DNA of 64,000 nt, from positions 463,734 to 527,733 of the forward strand of contig NZ_LJJC01000004.1 of NCBI RefSeq assembly GCF_001420715.1. The letters are read 5' to 3'. This document shows positions 17,801 through 27,026 of this stretch, in pieces. The notes beneath the pieces are model-generated. The model worked only from the letters and a program-made list of their open reading frames with translations, was not told where the DNA came from and ran no database searches. The translations under genes were made by a program, and so were the position numbers. The first letter of the stretch is position 1. The number at the start of each line of letters is the position of its first letter. Source of the stretch: Heyndrickxia shackletonii (GTDB lineage Bacteria; Bacillota; Bacilli; Bacillales; Bacillaceae_C).

Positions 17801-18901
17801 ATGAAATGGAAAGAACAAATGCATCAACTGCATGCATATCAACCCGGTAAATCAGTTGCTGAGGTGAAGACTCATAATACGCAAAACCCAATTATCAAAT
17901 TAGCTTCAAATGAGAATCCATATGGCCATTCATTGAAAGTAGATAAGGCGTTAAAAGAATTTGGGGGCTCATTAAATATTTACCCAGATGGAAAAGCTAG
18001 CAAACTAAGAGCGGAGACCGCTTCCCTTTTAGAGGTCGACCCAAATCAATTAATTTTTACAAACGGAACGGATGAATTAATCCAAATTATTTCGAGGGCT
18101 TTAATACAACCTGGGAAAAATACGGTAATGGCCGCCCCTACTTTTTCTCAGTATAAGCATAATGCAGTGCTCGAAGGTGGGGAGGTTCGGGAAATTCCAT
18201 TAGTAGATGGGCTGCATGATTTAGACAGAATGCTTTTAGCCATCGATAGGAATACAACGGTGGTCTGGGTATGTAACCCTAATAATCCAACAGGGACGTA
18301 TATCGCTAGCGATGAACTTTCGACATTTTTGAGGAAAGTTCCAAATGACGTGTTTGTAGTACTAGATGAGGCTTATTTTGAATATGTCGAACAGCCAGGT
18401 AACACGATTGAATTGCTTAAGGATTTCTCTAACGTAATGATTACGAGAACCTTTTCGAAAATTTATGGACTCGCCAGTTTGCGAGTGGGATATGGGATCT
18501 CATCAGTCAACATTATTCAAAAATTAGAAGCGGCCCGTCCTCCTTTTAATACAAATGTCCTTGGCCAAATGGCTGCTGCAGCGGCAATAAGCGATCAAGA
18601 ATTTGTAAAGGAATGCTTTCGAAAAAATGCTGATGAGAGGGAGAAATATTATGCTTTTTGCTTAGACAATGGGCTAAAAGTTTATCCCTCAGAGGGGAAC
18701 TTTGTATTAATAGATTTTAAATGGGATGGAGACGAGGTTTCACAGTTTTTATTGGAACAGGGGCTAATCGTACGTTCAGGTAAACAACTAGGGTTTCCGA
18801 CATGTGTGCGCGTTACGATTGGTTTAGCGGAACAAAATGAAAGAGTCAGAGATGCAATAAAGGAATTTATAAAAGAACGCTCATTGAATGGTAAGCAATG
18901 A
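17801..18901 (+). CDS. hisC: Histidinol-phosphate / aromatic aminotransferase
   Basis: A 366-residue PLP-dependent class I/II aminotransferase. It has ASNENPYG near residue 35, NPNNPTGTY near residue 158, DEAYFEY near residue 190 and the PLP-binding Lys in TRTFSKIYGLASLRVGYG near residue 222. In Bacillus this enzyme serves both histidine synthesis and the last step to tyrosine and phenylalanine, which explains its place between aroB and tyrA. Seven bases separate it from aroB. In B. subtilis the trp genes and aroH lie between aroB and hisC; here they are absent. Confidence 0.93.
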   Translation: MKWKEQMHQLHAYQPGKSVAEVKTHNTQNPIIKLASNENPYGHSLKVDKALKEFGGSLNIYPDGKASKLRAETASLLEVDPNQLIFTNGTDELIQIISRALIQPGKNTVMAAPTFSQYKHNAVLEGGEVREIPLVDGLHDLDRMLLAIDRNTTVVWVCNPNNPTGTYIASDELSTFLRKVPNDVFVVLDEAYFEYVEQPGNTIELLKDFSNVMITRTFSKIYGLASLRVGYGISSVNIIQKLEAARPPFNTNVLGQMAAAAAISDQEFVKECFRKNADEREKYYAFCLDNGLKVYPSEGNFVLIDFKWDGDEVSQFLLEQGLIVRSGKQLGFPTCVRVTIGLAEQNERVRDAIKEFIKERSLNGKQ

Positions 18902-18914
18902 TGGAGGTCTAATC

Positions 18915-19781
18915 ATGAAAGGAAATGTACTGATTGTAGGGTTAGGATTAATCGGTGGATCACTTGCCCTTACAATAAAAAAACAGCATCCAAATGCAAA
19001 AATTTATGGTTTGGATATAAATCAACATGAGATGGAAAAAGCAATGGACCTAAATATTATTGACGAAAAAGTCGATTCTTTACAGCAGGGAGCAGAACTC
19101 GCCGACTTAATCATTTTGTCGACACCTGTATTAGAACTGAGGAAAATAATGAAACAACTATCAAGCATGACATTAAAAGACAATGTCATTATTACAGATA
19201 CAGGCAGTACAAAAGGGGAGATAATGGAGGCTGCTAATGAAGTGTTTAATGGAAAAGCAACCTTTATTGGCGGGCACCCTGTAGCAGGCTCACATAAAAC
19301 CGGAGTAGAAAATGCCAACTTACATTTATTTGATGGTGCTTATTATATTCTTACTCCTGCCCCTGAAATCAGTAATAAGAGAATAAGTGAATTAAAGAGT
19401 TGGTTAAGTGGCACCAATGCACATCTCCATATTCTCGACAAAGATGAGCATGATTACATTGTAGGAATGATTAGTCATCTACCTCATTTAATTGCAGGAG
19501 TATTGGTGAACCAAGCAAAAAAACATGCTGCCAAAGAACCCCTTATTCGTCAAATGGCAGCTGGAGGATTTCGTGATATAACAAGAATTGCCTCCAGTAA
19601 TCCAGGCATTTGGAGCGATATTGTTATGGATAATCGCCGTAATTTACTAGAGTTAATGGAGGATTGGATGAACGAAATTCGTCATTTAACGACTGTTTTA
19701 CAGGCTGGTGATGAACGGGCGATCCATCATTTTTTTGAAGGGGCAAAAGAATACCGTGATTCTTTACCAAGCCATGTTTAA
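18915..19781 (+). CDS. tyrA: Prephenate dehydrogenase lacking the ACT domain
   Basis: A 288-residue NAD-dependent enzyme that turns prephenate into 4-hydroxyphenylpyruvate for tyrosine. The N-terminal dinucleotide fold is VLIVGLGLIGGSLA; TDTGSTKGEI and GGHPVAGSHKTG follow, then the helical C-terminal dimerisation domain. The B. subtilis enzyme is about 370 residues and ends in an ACT regulatory domain; this one stops at EYRDSLPSHV, just where the ACT domain would begin. No ACT-like sequence is visible in any frame before the next gene. ATG 18915 has GGAGGT six bases upstream. Confidence 0.93.
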   Translation: MKGNVLIVGLGLIGGSLALTIKKQHPNAKIYGLDINQHEMEKAMDLNIIDEKVDSLQQGAELADLIILSTPVLELRKIMKQLSSMTLKDNVIITDTGSTKGEIMEAANEVFNGKATFIGGHPVAGSHKTGVENANLHLFDGAYYILTPAPEISNKRISELKSWLSGTNAHLHILDKDEHDYIVGMISHLPHLIAGVLVNQAKKHAAKEPLIRQMAAGGFRDITRIASSNPGIWSDIVMDNRRNLLELMEDWMNEIRHLTTVLQAGDERAIHHFFEGAKEYRDSLPSHV

Positions 19782-19827
19782 TGGTTGCTGAATGAATTCA
19801 GTGAAAGTGATAGAAGGAGTGAAACTA

Positions 19828-21123
19828 GTGACATTACAAGCAGTGAGGAAAACAGAAAATGGTTTTAATGGAACGATAGCTGTACCTGGGGATAAATCGA
19901 TTTCCCATCGAGCTATAATGCTAGGTGGAATTGCGAAAGGAAAAACGGTGGTGAAAGGATTTTTGCCAGGTGAAGATTGCTTGAGTACGATTGCATGTCT
20001 AAGACAGCTTGGGGTAAACATTTTGCAGGAAGGGGATTACGTAGAAATTGATGGGAAAGGTGTGGAGCAATTACGAGAACCTGAAGCTGTGCTTGAGGTT
20101 GGAAATTCAGGAACAACCATCCGACTTTTATCGGGTTTGTTGGCAGGTCTGCCCTTATATGCTTGCCTGCAAGGGGATTCTTCCATTGCGAAAAGACCGA
20201 TGAATCGAATTGTTGAACCATTACGGTTAATGGGTACAAAAATGGATGGACGTCAAGATGGCAAGTATACTCCGCTCACCATTAATGGAGGAGGCTTACA
20301 TTCTATTGATTATGCAATGCCAATTGCCAGTGCACAAGTTAAATCGGCGATTCTACTTGCGGGGCTTCATGCCACAGGAACGACATCTGTTACGGAGCTT
20401 CAAGTCTCAAGAGATCATACTGAACGTATGCTCGAGGCATTTGGTGTAACGGTACATCGAAATGGAAAAAAAGTATCTATTGCTGGGAAACAGAGTCTAA
20501 CTGCTACAACCATCAATGTACCAGGAGATATTTCATCTGCAGCATTTTTCTTAGCAGCAGGTTCTATCATTCCTAATAGTAATATTACTATTCAAGGAGT
20601 TGGGGTAAATCAAACTAGAACGGGGATCATCGATGTATTAGAGAGGATGGGGGCATCCATAACAGTAACAGGGGAGGATGAACAATCCTTCGAGCCATTT
20701 GCCGATTTAAAAGTTATCTCTGCCCCTTTAAAAGCAACGGAAATCGCAGGTGAATTGATTCCAAGATTAATCGATGAAATTCCGATTATCGCTCTGGCCG
20801 CTACCCAGGCGGAAGGAACGACCATTATTAAGGATGCTGGAGAATTAAAGGTGAAAGAAACCAATCGCATCGATACTGTAGCCAAGGAATTAAATAAAAT
20901 GGGTGCGCATATTGAAACAACTGCAGATGGGTTAATTATTCATGGTAAAACCCCATTAAAAGGAGCGCACGTAAACAGCCATGGAGATCACCGTATCGGG
21001 ATGATGCTCGCCATTGCAGGTTGTCTTGCAGATGGAGAAACACTTATAGAAAATAGTGAAGCCATTAAGGTGTCCTATCCAACTTTTTTTGAAACGTTAA
21101 GGACGCTTTGTGAGCTGAATTAG
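19828..21123 (+). CDS. aroA: EPSP synthase (3-phosphoshikimate 1-carboxyvinyltransferase)
   Basis: A 431-residue enzyme that joins phosphoenolpyruvate to shikimate 3-phosphate. It has [14 protein letters not shown] near residue 20, [19 protein letters not shown] near residue 90, and the C-terminal [13 protein letters not shown] and [17 protein letters not shown] 19828 is chosen because GAAGGAG lies eight bases upstream; the in-frame ATG 19792 has no ribosome binding site. The gene is aroE in B. subtilis and ends the operon. The LeuGly-Asn-Ser-Gly-Thr context GNSGTT looks like a class II enzyme. Confidence 0.94.
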   Translation: MTLQAVRKTENGFNGTIAVPGDKSISHRAIMLGGIAKGKTVVKGFLPGEDCLSTIACLRQLGVNILQEGDYVEIDGKGVEQLREPEAVLEVGNSGTTIRLLSGLLAGLPLYACLQGDSSIAKRPMNRIVEPLRLMGTKMDGRQDGKYTPLTINGGGLHSIDYAMPIASAQVKSAILLAGLHATGTTSVTELQVSRDHTERMLEAFGVTVHRNGKKVSIAGKQSLTATTINVPGDISSAAFFLAAGSIIPNSNITIQGVGVNQTRTGIIDVLERMGASITVTGEDEQSFEPFADLKVISAPLKATEIAGELIPRLIDEIPIIALAATQAEGTTIIKDAGELKVKETNRIDTVAKELNKMGAHIETTADGLIIHGKTPLKGAHVNSHGDHRIGMMLAIAGCLADGETLIENSEAIKVSYPTFFETLRTLCELN

Positions 21124-21290
21124 AGGTGTTAGTAGGCAGGATCTTCTTTTTTGAATAAAGGGCAGGGTAATTCAATAAAAGTCATCATTATTTTATTTAA
21201 GATATTCTCCGGGAATAACCACATTCATTATTTATGCTTTGACTTTTAGTAAGAACTATTTTACGTTATTTTACCTGATTCCGTTTTTAA

Positions 21291-21322
21291 AGGTTAAGTT
21301 TTAAGGAAACTTAACCTATTTT
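21291..21322 (+). terminator. Hairpin after the aromatic operon
   Basis: AGGTTAAGTTT pairs perfectly with AAACTTAACCT around a short loop and is followed by ATTTTA. It is a probable terminator with a weak T tract, lying between convergent genes. Confidence 0.5.
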
Positions 21323-21387
21323 AGCGACTGTTGACTGCCAGATTTTTAGATGTGGTCTAAAGATTGCCGGGTTTGAAAAGATTATAC

Positions 21388-22350
21388 TTATGGGAAGAAT
21401 AAGCATAATCTCTCTTGTAAACCTTCTAAAACTTCTTTTGGCACTTCCCTAACCTTGATATCCCCACCTAAGAAAAGTAGCCAATTTGTCATTTCTGTCA
21501 ATTCTTCGGGCTTATAAACATTGATAAAAGTCTTTAAAATGGCTGTCGTTTGGAAAGGATTCGTATAGGAAATGGAAACTTTTAAAGGATGGTATTTTTT
21601 GAACTGGGCAATTGCTTTCGGACCAAGTTCAAGGACAAGGTTGCTTACTTCCTCCTGTTTACTCATCTTTTCTAAAATCTTTTTCTTACTTAATCTTTTT
21701 TTCGTCGGGTAGGGTTTGACCTCTGTGAGATTATCGACAGAAAAAATTTGCTGCTTTTCTTCCTTTAAGTCAAAGCCTTCAATCAGCCACACGCTTTTTT
21801 CACGATAAAGGTGCAAGAGATAAATTGGATAAGACTTTATTACCCCCTCTTCTTCGATGGTAATCAATAAATAGCGGTCCAAAAGAAGGATTTGGATCAG
21901 TTTTTCTAACATGGGATGGGGGAGGTCTGACAGATCAAGGAGGTCGGGATTATTGGGGTTAGTCCCTTCAAAAAGCAAGGTTTGATTTAAAAGTACAAGG
22001 TCATCTTGCTGGTTCTCTGAGATGAGACCCAGTAATTTTTCAGCCAAAGAATGACGACTCTTTAGATAAGGAAGTTGTTGATTTCTTGTTGCCATAAAGG
22101 CAATAAAAAGAGCTTTGACCTCATTATCAGTAAAGCGAACTTCGGGCAAGACAGAGTTGTGCATGACAAAATAACCACCATCCCTACCAACTTCAGCGAC
22201 AAGTGGCATTCCCATGGCTTCAACTTCTCTGATATCTCTAATAGCTGTCGAACGAGAGATGTTAAATTCTCGCATGATTTCAGATATTGTAAAGTGGGAG
22301 CGGTTATTGATATAACGCATGATGACATTAATTCGTTCAACTTTTTTCAT
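21388..22350 (-). CDS. DeoR-type HTH / WYL-domain transcriptional regulator
   Basis: A 320-residue YafY-like regulator. Residues 1-60 are a winged helix-turn-helix (FTISEIMREFNISRSTAIRDIREVEAMGMPLVAEVGRDGGYFV). The middle and C-terminal part has the WYL-like ligand-binding fold (SVWLIEGFDLKEEKQQIFSV) and a C-terminal WCX-like segment. It is divergent from the GyrI-like gene at 22463 across a 112-base promoter region, so it probably controls that pair and itself. Ligand unknown. Confidence 0.85.
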   Translation of the reverse strand: MKKVERINVIMRYINNRSHFTISEIMREFNISRSTAIRDIREVEAMGMPLVAEVGRDGGYFVMHNSVLPEVRFTDNEVKALFIAFMATRNQQLPYLKSRHSLAEKLLGLISENQQDDLVLLNQTLLFEGTNPNNPDLLDLSDLPHPMLEKLIQILLLDRYLLITIEEEGVIKSYPIYLLHLYREKSVWLIEGFDLKEEKQQIFSVDNLTEVKPYPTKKRLSKKKILEKMSKQEEVSNLVLELGPKAIAQFKKYHPLKVSISYTNPFQTTAILKTFINVYKPEELTEMTNWLLFLGGDIKVREVPKEVLEGLQERLCLFFP

Positions 22351-22375
22351 TAGGACTCCTAAACAGTATCACTTT

Positions 22376-22403
22376 TTGACATGATTTAAGGTTATTATAT
22401 AAC
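22376..22403 (+). promoter_or_regulatory. SigA promoter of the GyrI-like gene pair
   Basis: TTGACA (22376-22381) and TATAAC (22398-22403) are 16 bases apart, 60 bases before the start codon of the 22463 gene. Confidence 0.55.
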
Positions 22404-22462
22404 TATCAAGTGAAGAAGAAAAGTTCATTTGATAAATTAAAAAGAAGAGGAAGGTTTTGAAT

Positions 22463-22942
22463 ATGACAAATTATACTCTTGAAGAAAAAGACAGTTTTAC
22501 CGTTTTAGGTATTGGTACGGAGATTAAGAGCCATTACACAGACTTTGCAGGCATAAACAAGGAAAAGGCAGATTTCTGGCAGACTGTCAGCCAAGATGGA
22601 ACGCTTGACACTTTAAAGGCCGTAGCAACAAATGACTACATTTTTGCCGTGAACGAAGCGGTGAATAACAAGATGATGCATTATGCTGGTGTCATGACAG
22701 AGGAAACATTACCAGAAGCATCAAGAATTATCGAATTTCCTAAGGGGGAATACCTAGTTGTGAAAGGGGAAGGGAACACGGCGGATGAGTTGAGTAATAA
22801 GCTTGCTGGCATTGCCTTTGGTCAAGTCTTGCCGGAAGCAAAGGATTTTGCCTATGTTGGCGGGCCAAATACAACGGTGGAGATGGGTCAGAGAAACGGT
22901 GTAGTATTTGGTGAAATGTGGATTCCTGTTGTGAGGAAATAA
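22463..22942 (+). CDS. GyrI-like / effector-binding domain protein
   Basis: A 159-residue single-domain protein with the SHS2-type fold seen in AraC-family effector-binding domains and GyrI. It opens with a conserved-looking FTVLGIGTEI strand, has FPKGEYLVVKGEG in the middle, and ends GVVFGEMWIPVV. Such proteins bind small hydrophobic molecules. ATG 22463 is chosen over TTG 22457 for its spacing to AAGG. It is followed by a coupled gene and faces a WYL regulator. Confidence 0.75.
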   Translation: MTNYTLEEKDSFTVLGIGTEIKSHYTDFAGINKEKADFWQTVSQDGTLDTLKAVATNDYIFAVNEAVNNKMMHYAGVMTEETLPEASRIIEFPKGEYLVVKGEGNTADELSNKLAGIAFGQVLPEAKDFAYVGGPNTTVEMGQRNGVVFGEMWIPVVRK

Positions 22943-22964
22943 TATGATAAAAGGAGAGACGGAA

Positions 22965-23429
22965 TTGTCCTATATTGTTGATTTTAAAAATGTGTCTACG
23001 GTTGGTTTAGAGTCTTCACCTGTAGCAGAAGCGCTTGCTGGTTTACGAGCTAATGAAGCCCGTTACTTTATGAACAAATACAAGCATGAATTTACGATTG
23101 TACCAGCTAGCGAGTCGAGCGAGACCCTTGATTATGTGAACCGAATTTTGAAAGAAGAACGTGATATTGAGTTTGCGGCCAAACCTTTAGAAACGTCGCG
23201 TTTTCAAGTAGAAAATATCCAATTTTCCTACGTTATTTATGAGGATGGCCTTGTGCTCAACGTCATGTATACGGTTGATGACCCTAAGAAGCGGGCCGTA
23301 GGTTTTAAGCTTTCTGAGGGGATGGAGGTACCAAAGGAGTTAGAAGGGAAGTTTAAGTTCGCTAGACAGAAGTCAAAACTAGCTGGAACCATTCGGGGAT
23401 CGTTTTTCGTAATTAAAGGAGAGTATTAA
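22965..23429 (+). CDS. Conserved hypothetical protein
   Basis: A 154-residue soluble protein beginning LSYIVDFKNVSTVGLESS. TTG 22965 is preferred because AAGGAG lies eight bases upstream; ATG 22944, two bases after the previous stop, is the alternative. No membrane segment, signal or cysteine is visible. The last third is basic and beta-rich. The family was not recognised. It is co-transcribed with the GyrI-like gene, so may act on or report the same ligand. Confidence 0.55.
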   Translation: MSYIVDFKNVSTVGLESSPVAEALAGLRANEARYFMNKYKHEFTIVPASESSETLDYVNRILKEERDIEFAAKPLETSRFQVENIQFSYVIYEDGLVLNVMYTVDDPKKRAVGFKLSEGMEVPKELEGKFKFARQKSKLAGTIRGSFFVIKGEY

Positions 23430-23490
23430 AGCCTAAGTGAAGGAATCAAGCATTTTTTGTATCAGATTATCCTTTTTCATCATTGAAATT

Positions 23491-23532
23491 AGTGAAAGCT
23501 ATTTTCTCGCTTGGTAAAAAATAGCTTTCACT
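23491..23532. repeat. Perfect 15-bp inverted repeat
   Basis: AGTGAAAGCTATTTT pairs with AAAATAGCTTTCACT across a 12-base loop. There is no T run after it, so it is not a classic intrinsic terminator. It may stabilise the 3' end of the upstream mRNA. Confidence 0.5.
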
Positions 23533-23655
23533 AGCTTGCAAACACAATGGATGCAGACATTTTTCTTGGTAATTTCTACTTTGCTAATAGGCGTTCAGAG
23601 GAAAAAAGAGACATATATATATAAAGATCGATAATATGTAATATAGTTTGATAAA

Positions 23656-23699
23656 AATCATCTTACTTCTAGATTTTTTAGAGGTAAGATGATTTTTTA
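23656..23699 (+). terminator. Strong intrinsic terminator
   Basis: ATCATCTTAC pairs with GTAAGATGAT, followed by TTTTTTATT. The stretch 23700-23964 holds one more hairpin (GTAAGTA..CCGCCT / AGGCGG..TACTTAC, about 23790-23827) without a T run, and no gene. Confidence 0.75.
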
Positions 23700-23964
23700 T
23701 TGGGTATTATTTAAAAAGTAGAGTGGAAGATAGTCAATGACGGTCTTTTTTAGAGTCCTTTCAAAAAGGTGTGTTAATAATTTTTAGGGTGTAAGTAAAA
23801 CCGCCTTATTACAGGCGGATACTTACCTCTTACCCTAATTGTGATTGTAGTAATCTTAATACGAAGCTAGTTCCTATTTAAAGTAGTGCTGTACAATTGA
23901 CATAAAAAATTTAGACTCAAAATTCAACAATTGAATTTATCATAATAGGTTAACCATCTACAAA

Positions 23965-24498
23965 TTAGTCAATCCTTAATGCTTCAATATTCAGCTCAAT
24001 CTTTACTTCATTTCCAACAATTAATCCACCAGATTCCAAGGGTGAGTTAAATGCCAGGCCAAATTCATTGCGATCGATATAGGCTATTGAATGAAATCCG
24101 GCACGGTTTCGACCGCGAGGATCTTTGTTTACTCCTCTAAAAGTAGTTTGAAATATAATGGGCTTTGTAACTCCATGTACAGTTAGATTTCCCGTCATTT
24201 CATATTGTTGTTCACTAACTAAAGAGCAACCGGTGCTTTGAAATGTAATACTAGGATACTTTGCAACATCAAAGAAATCAACGCTTTTCAGATGTTCATC
24301 GCGCTGTGGTTGGCGAGTTGTGATGCTGTTTGAATCGATGGATGCTTGAACAACTGTTGATGTTAAGTTATCGGGGTCAAAACTTATGTTTGCTTGAAAG
24401 TCTCCGAAGAATCCTTTGATTCTATTAATCATTAAATGTGTCACCGAAAATTCGATGGAGCTGTGATCCGGATCAACTGCCCAATTTACTGTACTCAT
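23965..24498 (-). CDS. YceI family protein
   Basis: A 177-residue YceI-like protein, which in related structures forms a lipocalin-like barrel that binds long isoprenoid chains. The family pattern is clear: WAVDPDHSSIEFSVTHLMI at the start, VKGFFGDF-like IKGFFGDFQANISFDP, RDEHLKSVDFFDVAKYPSITFQST near the middle, and GNLTVHGVTKPI. No signal peptide is present, so it is cytoplasmic, as usual in Bacillus. AAAGGAG precedes the start. The WYL regulator gene lies upstream in the same direction. Confidence 0.9.
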   Translation of the reverse strand: MSTVNWAVDPDHSSIEFSVTHLMINRIKGFFGDFQANISFDPDNLTSTVVQASIDSNSITTRQPQRDEHLKSVDFFDVAKYPSITFQSTGCSLVSEQQYEMTGNLTVHGVTKPIIFQTTFRGVNKDPRGRNRAGFHSIAYIDRNEFGLAFNSPLESGGLIVGNEVKIELNIEALRID

Positions 24499-24639
24499 AA
24501 TTAGATATCGCTCCTTTAATTAAATTTGAGAGAGAGATCACCCTATCTAATGCGGTGTGATATTCCCACTCCAATTTTTATTGAGTGGATGGCAGAAACC
24601 TTGCCATTCGTTAAGCCACTCTTAACTCTGACTATACAA

Positions 24640-24676
24640 AAACGCTACTGACAACGATATGTCAGTAGCGTTTTAA
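24640..24676 (-). terminator. Terminator overlapping the end of the WYL regulator gene
   Basis: ACGCTACTGACA pairs with TGTCAGTAGCGT around ACGATA. On the minus strand it is followed by TTTTGT. The hairpin includes the regulator's stop codon. Confidence 0.6.
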
Positions 24677-25609
24677 TGTTTTTTCTGCTTCCTCACGAAT
24701 TCGATTTCGGAATGATTCAGGCTCTAAAACAATCACTTCTGCTCCCCATCCAAGCACCCATTGCAGCACTTCCTCCAGCTGATGAACACGTAAGACCACT
24801 AGTAAGCCATCTTGATGTTCTTCCATTTCTTCCACGTATGCATTGTTCGATTCCTTCACCTTATCTGCTATGTCATAGTTAAATAGAAGGCGAACTTGCA
24901 AGCTCCGATCGTCCGGAGGTGTGTACTCTCTTAAGCTAAAATGGACTGGCAGTTCAAATTGGCTTTCCAGAACAGTAAGCTCTGTCATACGGGATAAGTG
25001 AAAATGGCGAATGTCTTGGCGCAAATCACAGTGGGCTACAAGCATCCATGATCCTTGAATGAGAACCAGTCCATAGGGAGCAACTGTACGAACACTATGG
25101 CGATTTTTTTCAGCATCTGCAAATCTTTTTACATAATGAAAGTTGATCTTTCGCTTGTCTAATATCGCTCGACGGATCTTTTCGAGATATTCCCTTTCTT
25201 TTGATACCGTGACCCGTTTATCAGAAGCGAGCAAGCGCATAGCCTTGCGCACACGAGTTGTTTCATTGCGAACGCTCTCAGGTAGAATGGCTTCGATTTT
25301 CCTATGAGCATCTTGAGCCCTAATGCGATAATGATCATCAAATCGTTCTTCGATAAAGTCAGTTCCAATGAGTAAGGTCACGGCTTCTTCTACTGTGAAA
25401 CTAATGGGTGGCAGGAAATAACCTTCCATCAAGGAATAACCTATCCCGGTAGATCCTACGATTGGTACGCCCGCTTCACTGAGTGCCTGAATGTCACGGT
25501 AAATGGTACGCACGCTGGTTTCAAATTGGTTTGCCAAATCTTGCGCCCGTACTATTTCTTTGCCTTGCAACTCTAATACAATAGCTAACAAACGGTCTGT
25601 CTTATTCAT
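24662..25609 (-). CDS. YafY-type HTH / WYL-domain transcriptional regulator
   Basis: A 315-residue regulator. The N-terminal HTH_11 domain spans residues 1-60 (NQFETSVRTIYRDIQALSEAGVPIVGSTGIGYSL), the WYL domain lies near residues 140-205 (INFHYVKRF, PYGLVLIQGSWMLVAHCDLRQDIRHF) and a WCX domain ends the protein. It is a second, divergent copy of the type at 21388. It lies upstream of yceI with a terminator between, so YceI control is possible but not shown. Confidence 0.88.
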   Translation of the reverse strand: MNKTDRLLAIVLELQGKEIVRAQDLANQFETSVRTIYRDIQALSEAGVPIVGSTGIGYSLMEGYFLPPISFTVEEAVTLLIGTDFIEERFDDHYRIRAQDAHRKIEAILPESVRNETTRVRKAMRLLASDKRVTVSKEREYLEKIRRAILDKRKINFHYVKRFADAEKNRHSVRTVAPYGLVLIQGSWMLVAHCDLRQDIRHFHLSRMTELTVLESQFELPVHFSLREYTPPDDRSLQVRLLFNYDIADKVKESNNAYVEEMEEHQDGLLVVLRVHQLEEVLQWVLGWGAEVIVLEPESFRNRIREEAEKTLKRY

Positions 25610-25928
25610 TGTCTACCTCCTTTGAAACCAAAATTGTAATGGAGACTCAAGAACTCAGGTTCTGTTTAATACAATAAGAATATTACATCATAAATATATT
25701 AATTTATAAACACAAGCCGCTCTCGACAAAGGAGTGGCTAGAAACGTTTATGTAGTTTAACCTTACTTAGATCAAGTGTATGAAATTTACATTTTGGGAT
25801 GAAGTACAGTCTGTGGTAGATTAAGGGGAATTTGCTTCATGAGCTACAATGGCAACTTAGTAAAAGAAGGATTAATTTTGAATTTTGGAGAATAAAATTC
25901 CTTAAGGGATAATTTAGGGGGTAAATTG
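25610..25928. other. Intergenic stretch with no recognised feature
   Basis: This AT-rich stretch of 319 bases separates the divergent WYL regulator from the DUF6366 gene. I see no hairpin, RNA gene or reading frame worth calling. It should contain the promoters for both flanking genes. Confidence 0.4.
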
Positions 25929-26126
25929 GTGTATAAAGGAGACGAACAAGAGAAACGACAAAACCAAGAGAATAAAAAAAATCCAATGGGTAATTTAGGG
26001 GATTCTATAAACCGTTCAAAGGTTGGTGACATAGGGGCTTTAGCCAGAGGTGGCTGTCTAACAAAGATTATCACAGTCGTTATTATTATTGGTGGATTGT
26101 TTATCCTTTCACGATGTTCTAATTAA
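25929..26126 (+). CDS. DUF6366 family small membrane protein
   Basis: A 65-residue protein with a polar, charged N-terminus (EQEKRQNQENKKNPMGNLGDSINRS) and one C-terminal membrane helix (about residues 45-61). The NPMGNL...NRS segment is the signature of the Bacillus DUF6366 family of unknown function. GTG 25929 or TTG 25926 follows an AGGGGG ribosome binding site. Confidence 0.7.
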   Translation: MYKGDEQEKRQNQENKKNPMGNLGDSINRSKVGDIGALARGGCLTKIITVVIIIGGLFILSRCSN

Positions 26127-26268
26127 GCTAACGTGGCATTTTAGTTGAACAATCGTCATAGCTTTTTTACAACAATCGGGCCAGATTCGAAATAACGCAT
26201 TGCGCTAATGATGGGGATTTGACATAATAATTACTAGTTAAAAGGCAGGAATTTACGGGGGTGTGATC

Positions 26269-26865
26269 ATGAATCCAATTCTTCTTGATATACCGGAACA
26301 GTTTGAAACCGAACGACTTTTATTGCGGGTGCCTCAGGTTGGCGATGGAGCCATGGTTAACGAGGCAATAAGAGAGTCTTATGAGTTTCTGAATGAGTGG
26401 ATATGGTCTGACCATATTCCAGATATCGAAGAGACTGAAGTAGGTGCTCGTAAACATCGAGCGAATTTCTTTTTGCGTGACGCATTTCCTTTTTACATAC
26501 TAGATAAAGTTTCCGGAGAGTTCATTGGTTCTTGCAGTCTAGTAAGGATAGATTGGCATGTAGGCCGCTTTGAAATCAGTTACTGGATTAGGCAATCTGC
26601 TTCTAGACACGGGTATATGAGTGAAGCCGTGGACGGATTGACACAATTTGCTTTTGAAAATCTTCAAGCCAATCGCATCGAAATACGGTGTGACTCTAGA
26701 AATAGTGCCAGTCGTAGGGTTGCAGAGCGTTGTGGGTATCACTTGGAAGCAATACTTATAAACAATTTCAAAGATCCAGCTGGTGACCTCAGAGATGATT
26801 GCATCTACACAAAGGTACGCTTGAAGAATGGTTCATTCGGTTACCCAACGTTACCAAGCAAATGA
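26269..26865 (+). CDS. GNAT family N-acetyltransferase (RimJ/RimL type)
   Basis: A 198-residue acetyltransferase with the order typical of the RimJ/RimL/YdaF branch: ETERLLLRVPQVGDG at the start, FIGSCSLVRIDWHVGRFEISYWIRQSASRHGYMSEAV near the middle (acetyl-CoA-binding region), and NRIEIRCDSRNSASRRVAERCGYHLEA. Substrate may be a protein N-terminus, an amino acid or a drug. ATG 26269 is chosen over GTG 26263 for spacing to GGGGG. Confidence 0.88.
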   Translation: MNPILLDIPEQFETERLLLRVPQVGDGAMVNEAIRESYEFLNEWIWSDHIPDIEETEVGARKHRANFFLRDAFPFYILDKVSGEFIGSCSLVRIDWHVGRFEISYWIRQSASRHGYMSEAVDGLTQFAFENLQANRIEIRCDSRNSASRRVAERCGYHLEAILINNFKDPAGDLRDDCIYTKVRLKNGSFGYPTLPSK

Positions 26866-26946
26866 GTAAATAGGCCGTTTATAAGAACTCTAGGGACGAT
26901 TTACAATATCGCTGCAACAGACGTTGTAAAACGAATCTTAAGTAAA

Positions 26947-26984
26947 TGGGCGCTTTTCTTTAATAAGAAGGCGTCTTTTTTATA
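26947..26984 (+). terminator. Intrinsic terminator
   Basis: GGGCGCTTTTCTT pairs imperfectly with AAGAAGGCGT around TAAT, followed by CTTTTTT. It closes the GNAT gene. Confidence 0.55.
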
Positions 26985-27026
26985 TACTCCTATACTAAAG
27001 ATGTTGAAAATTTTCACTTAAACTAA

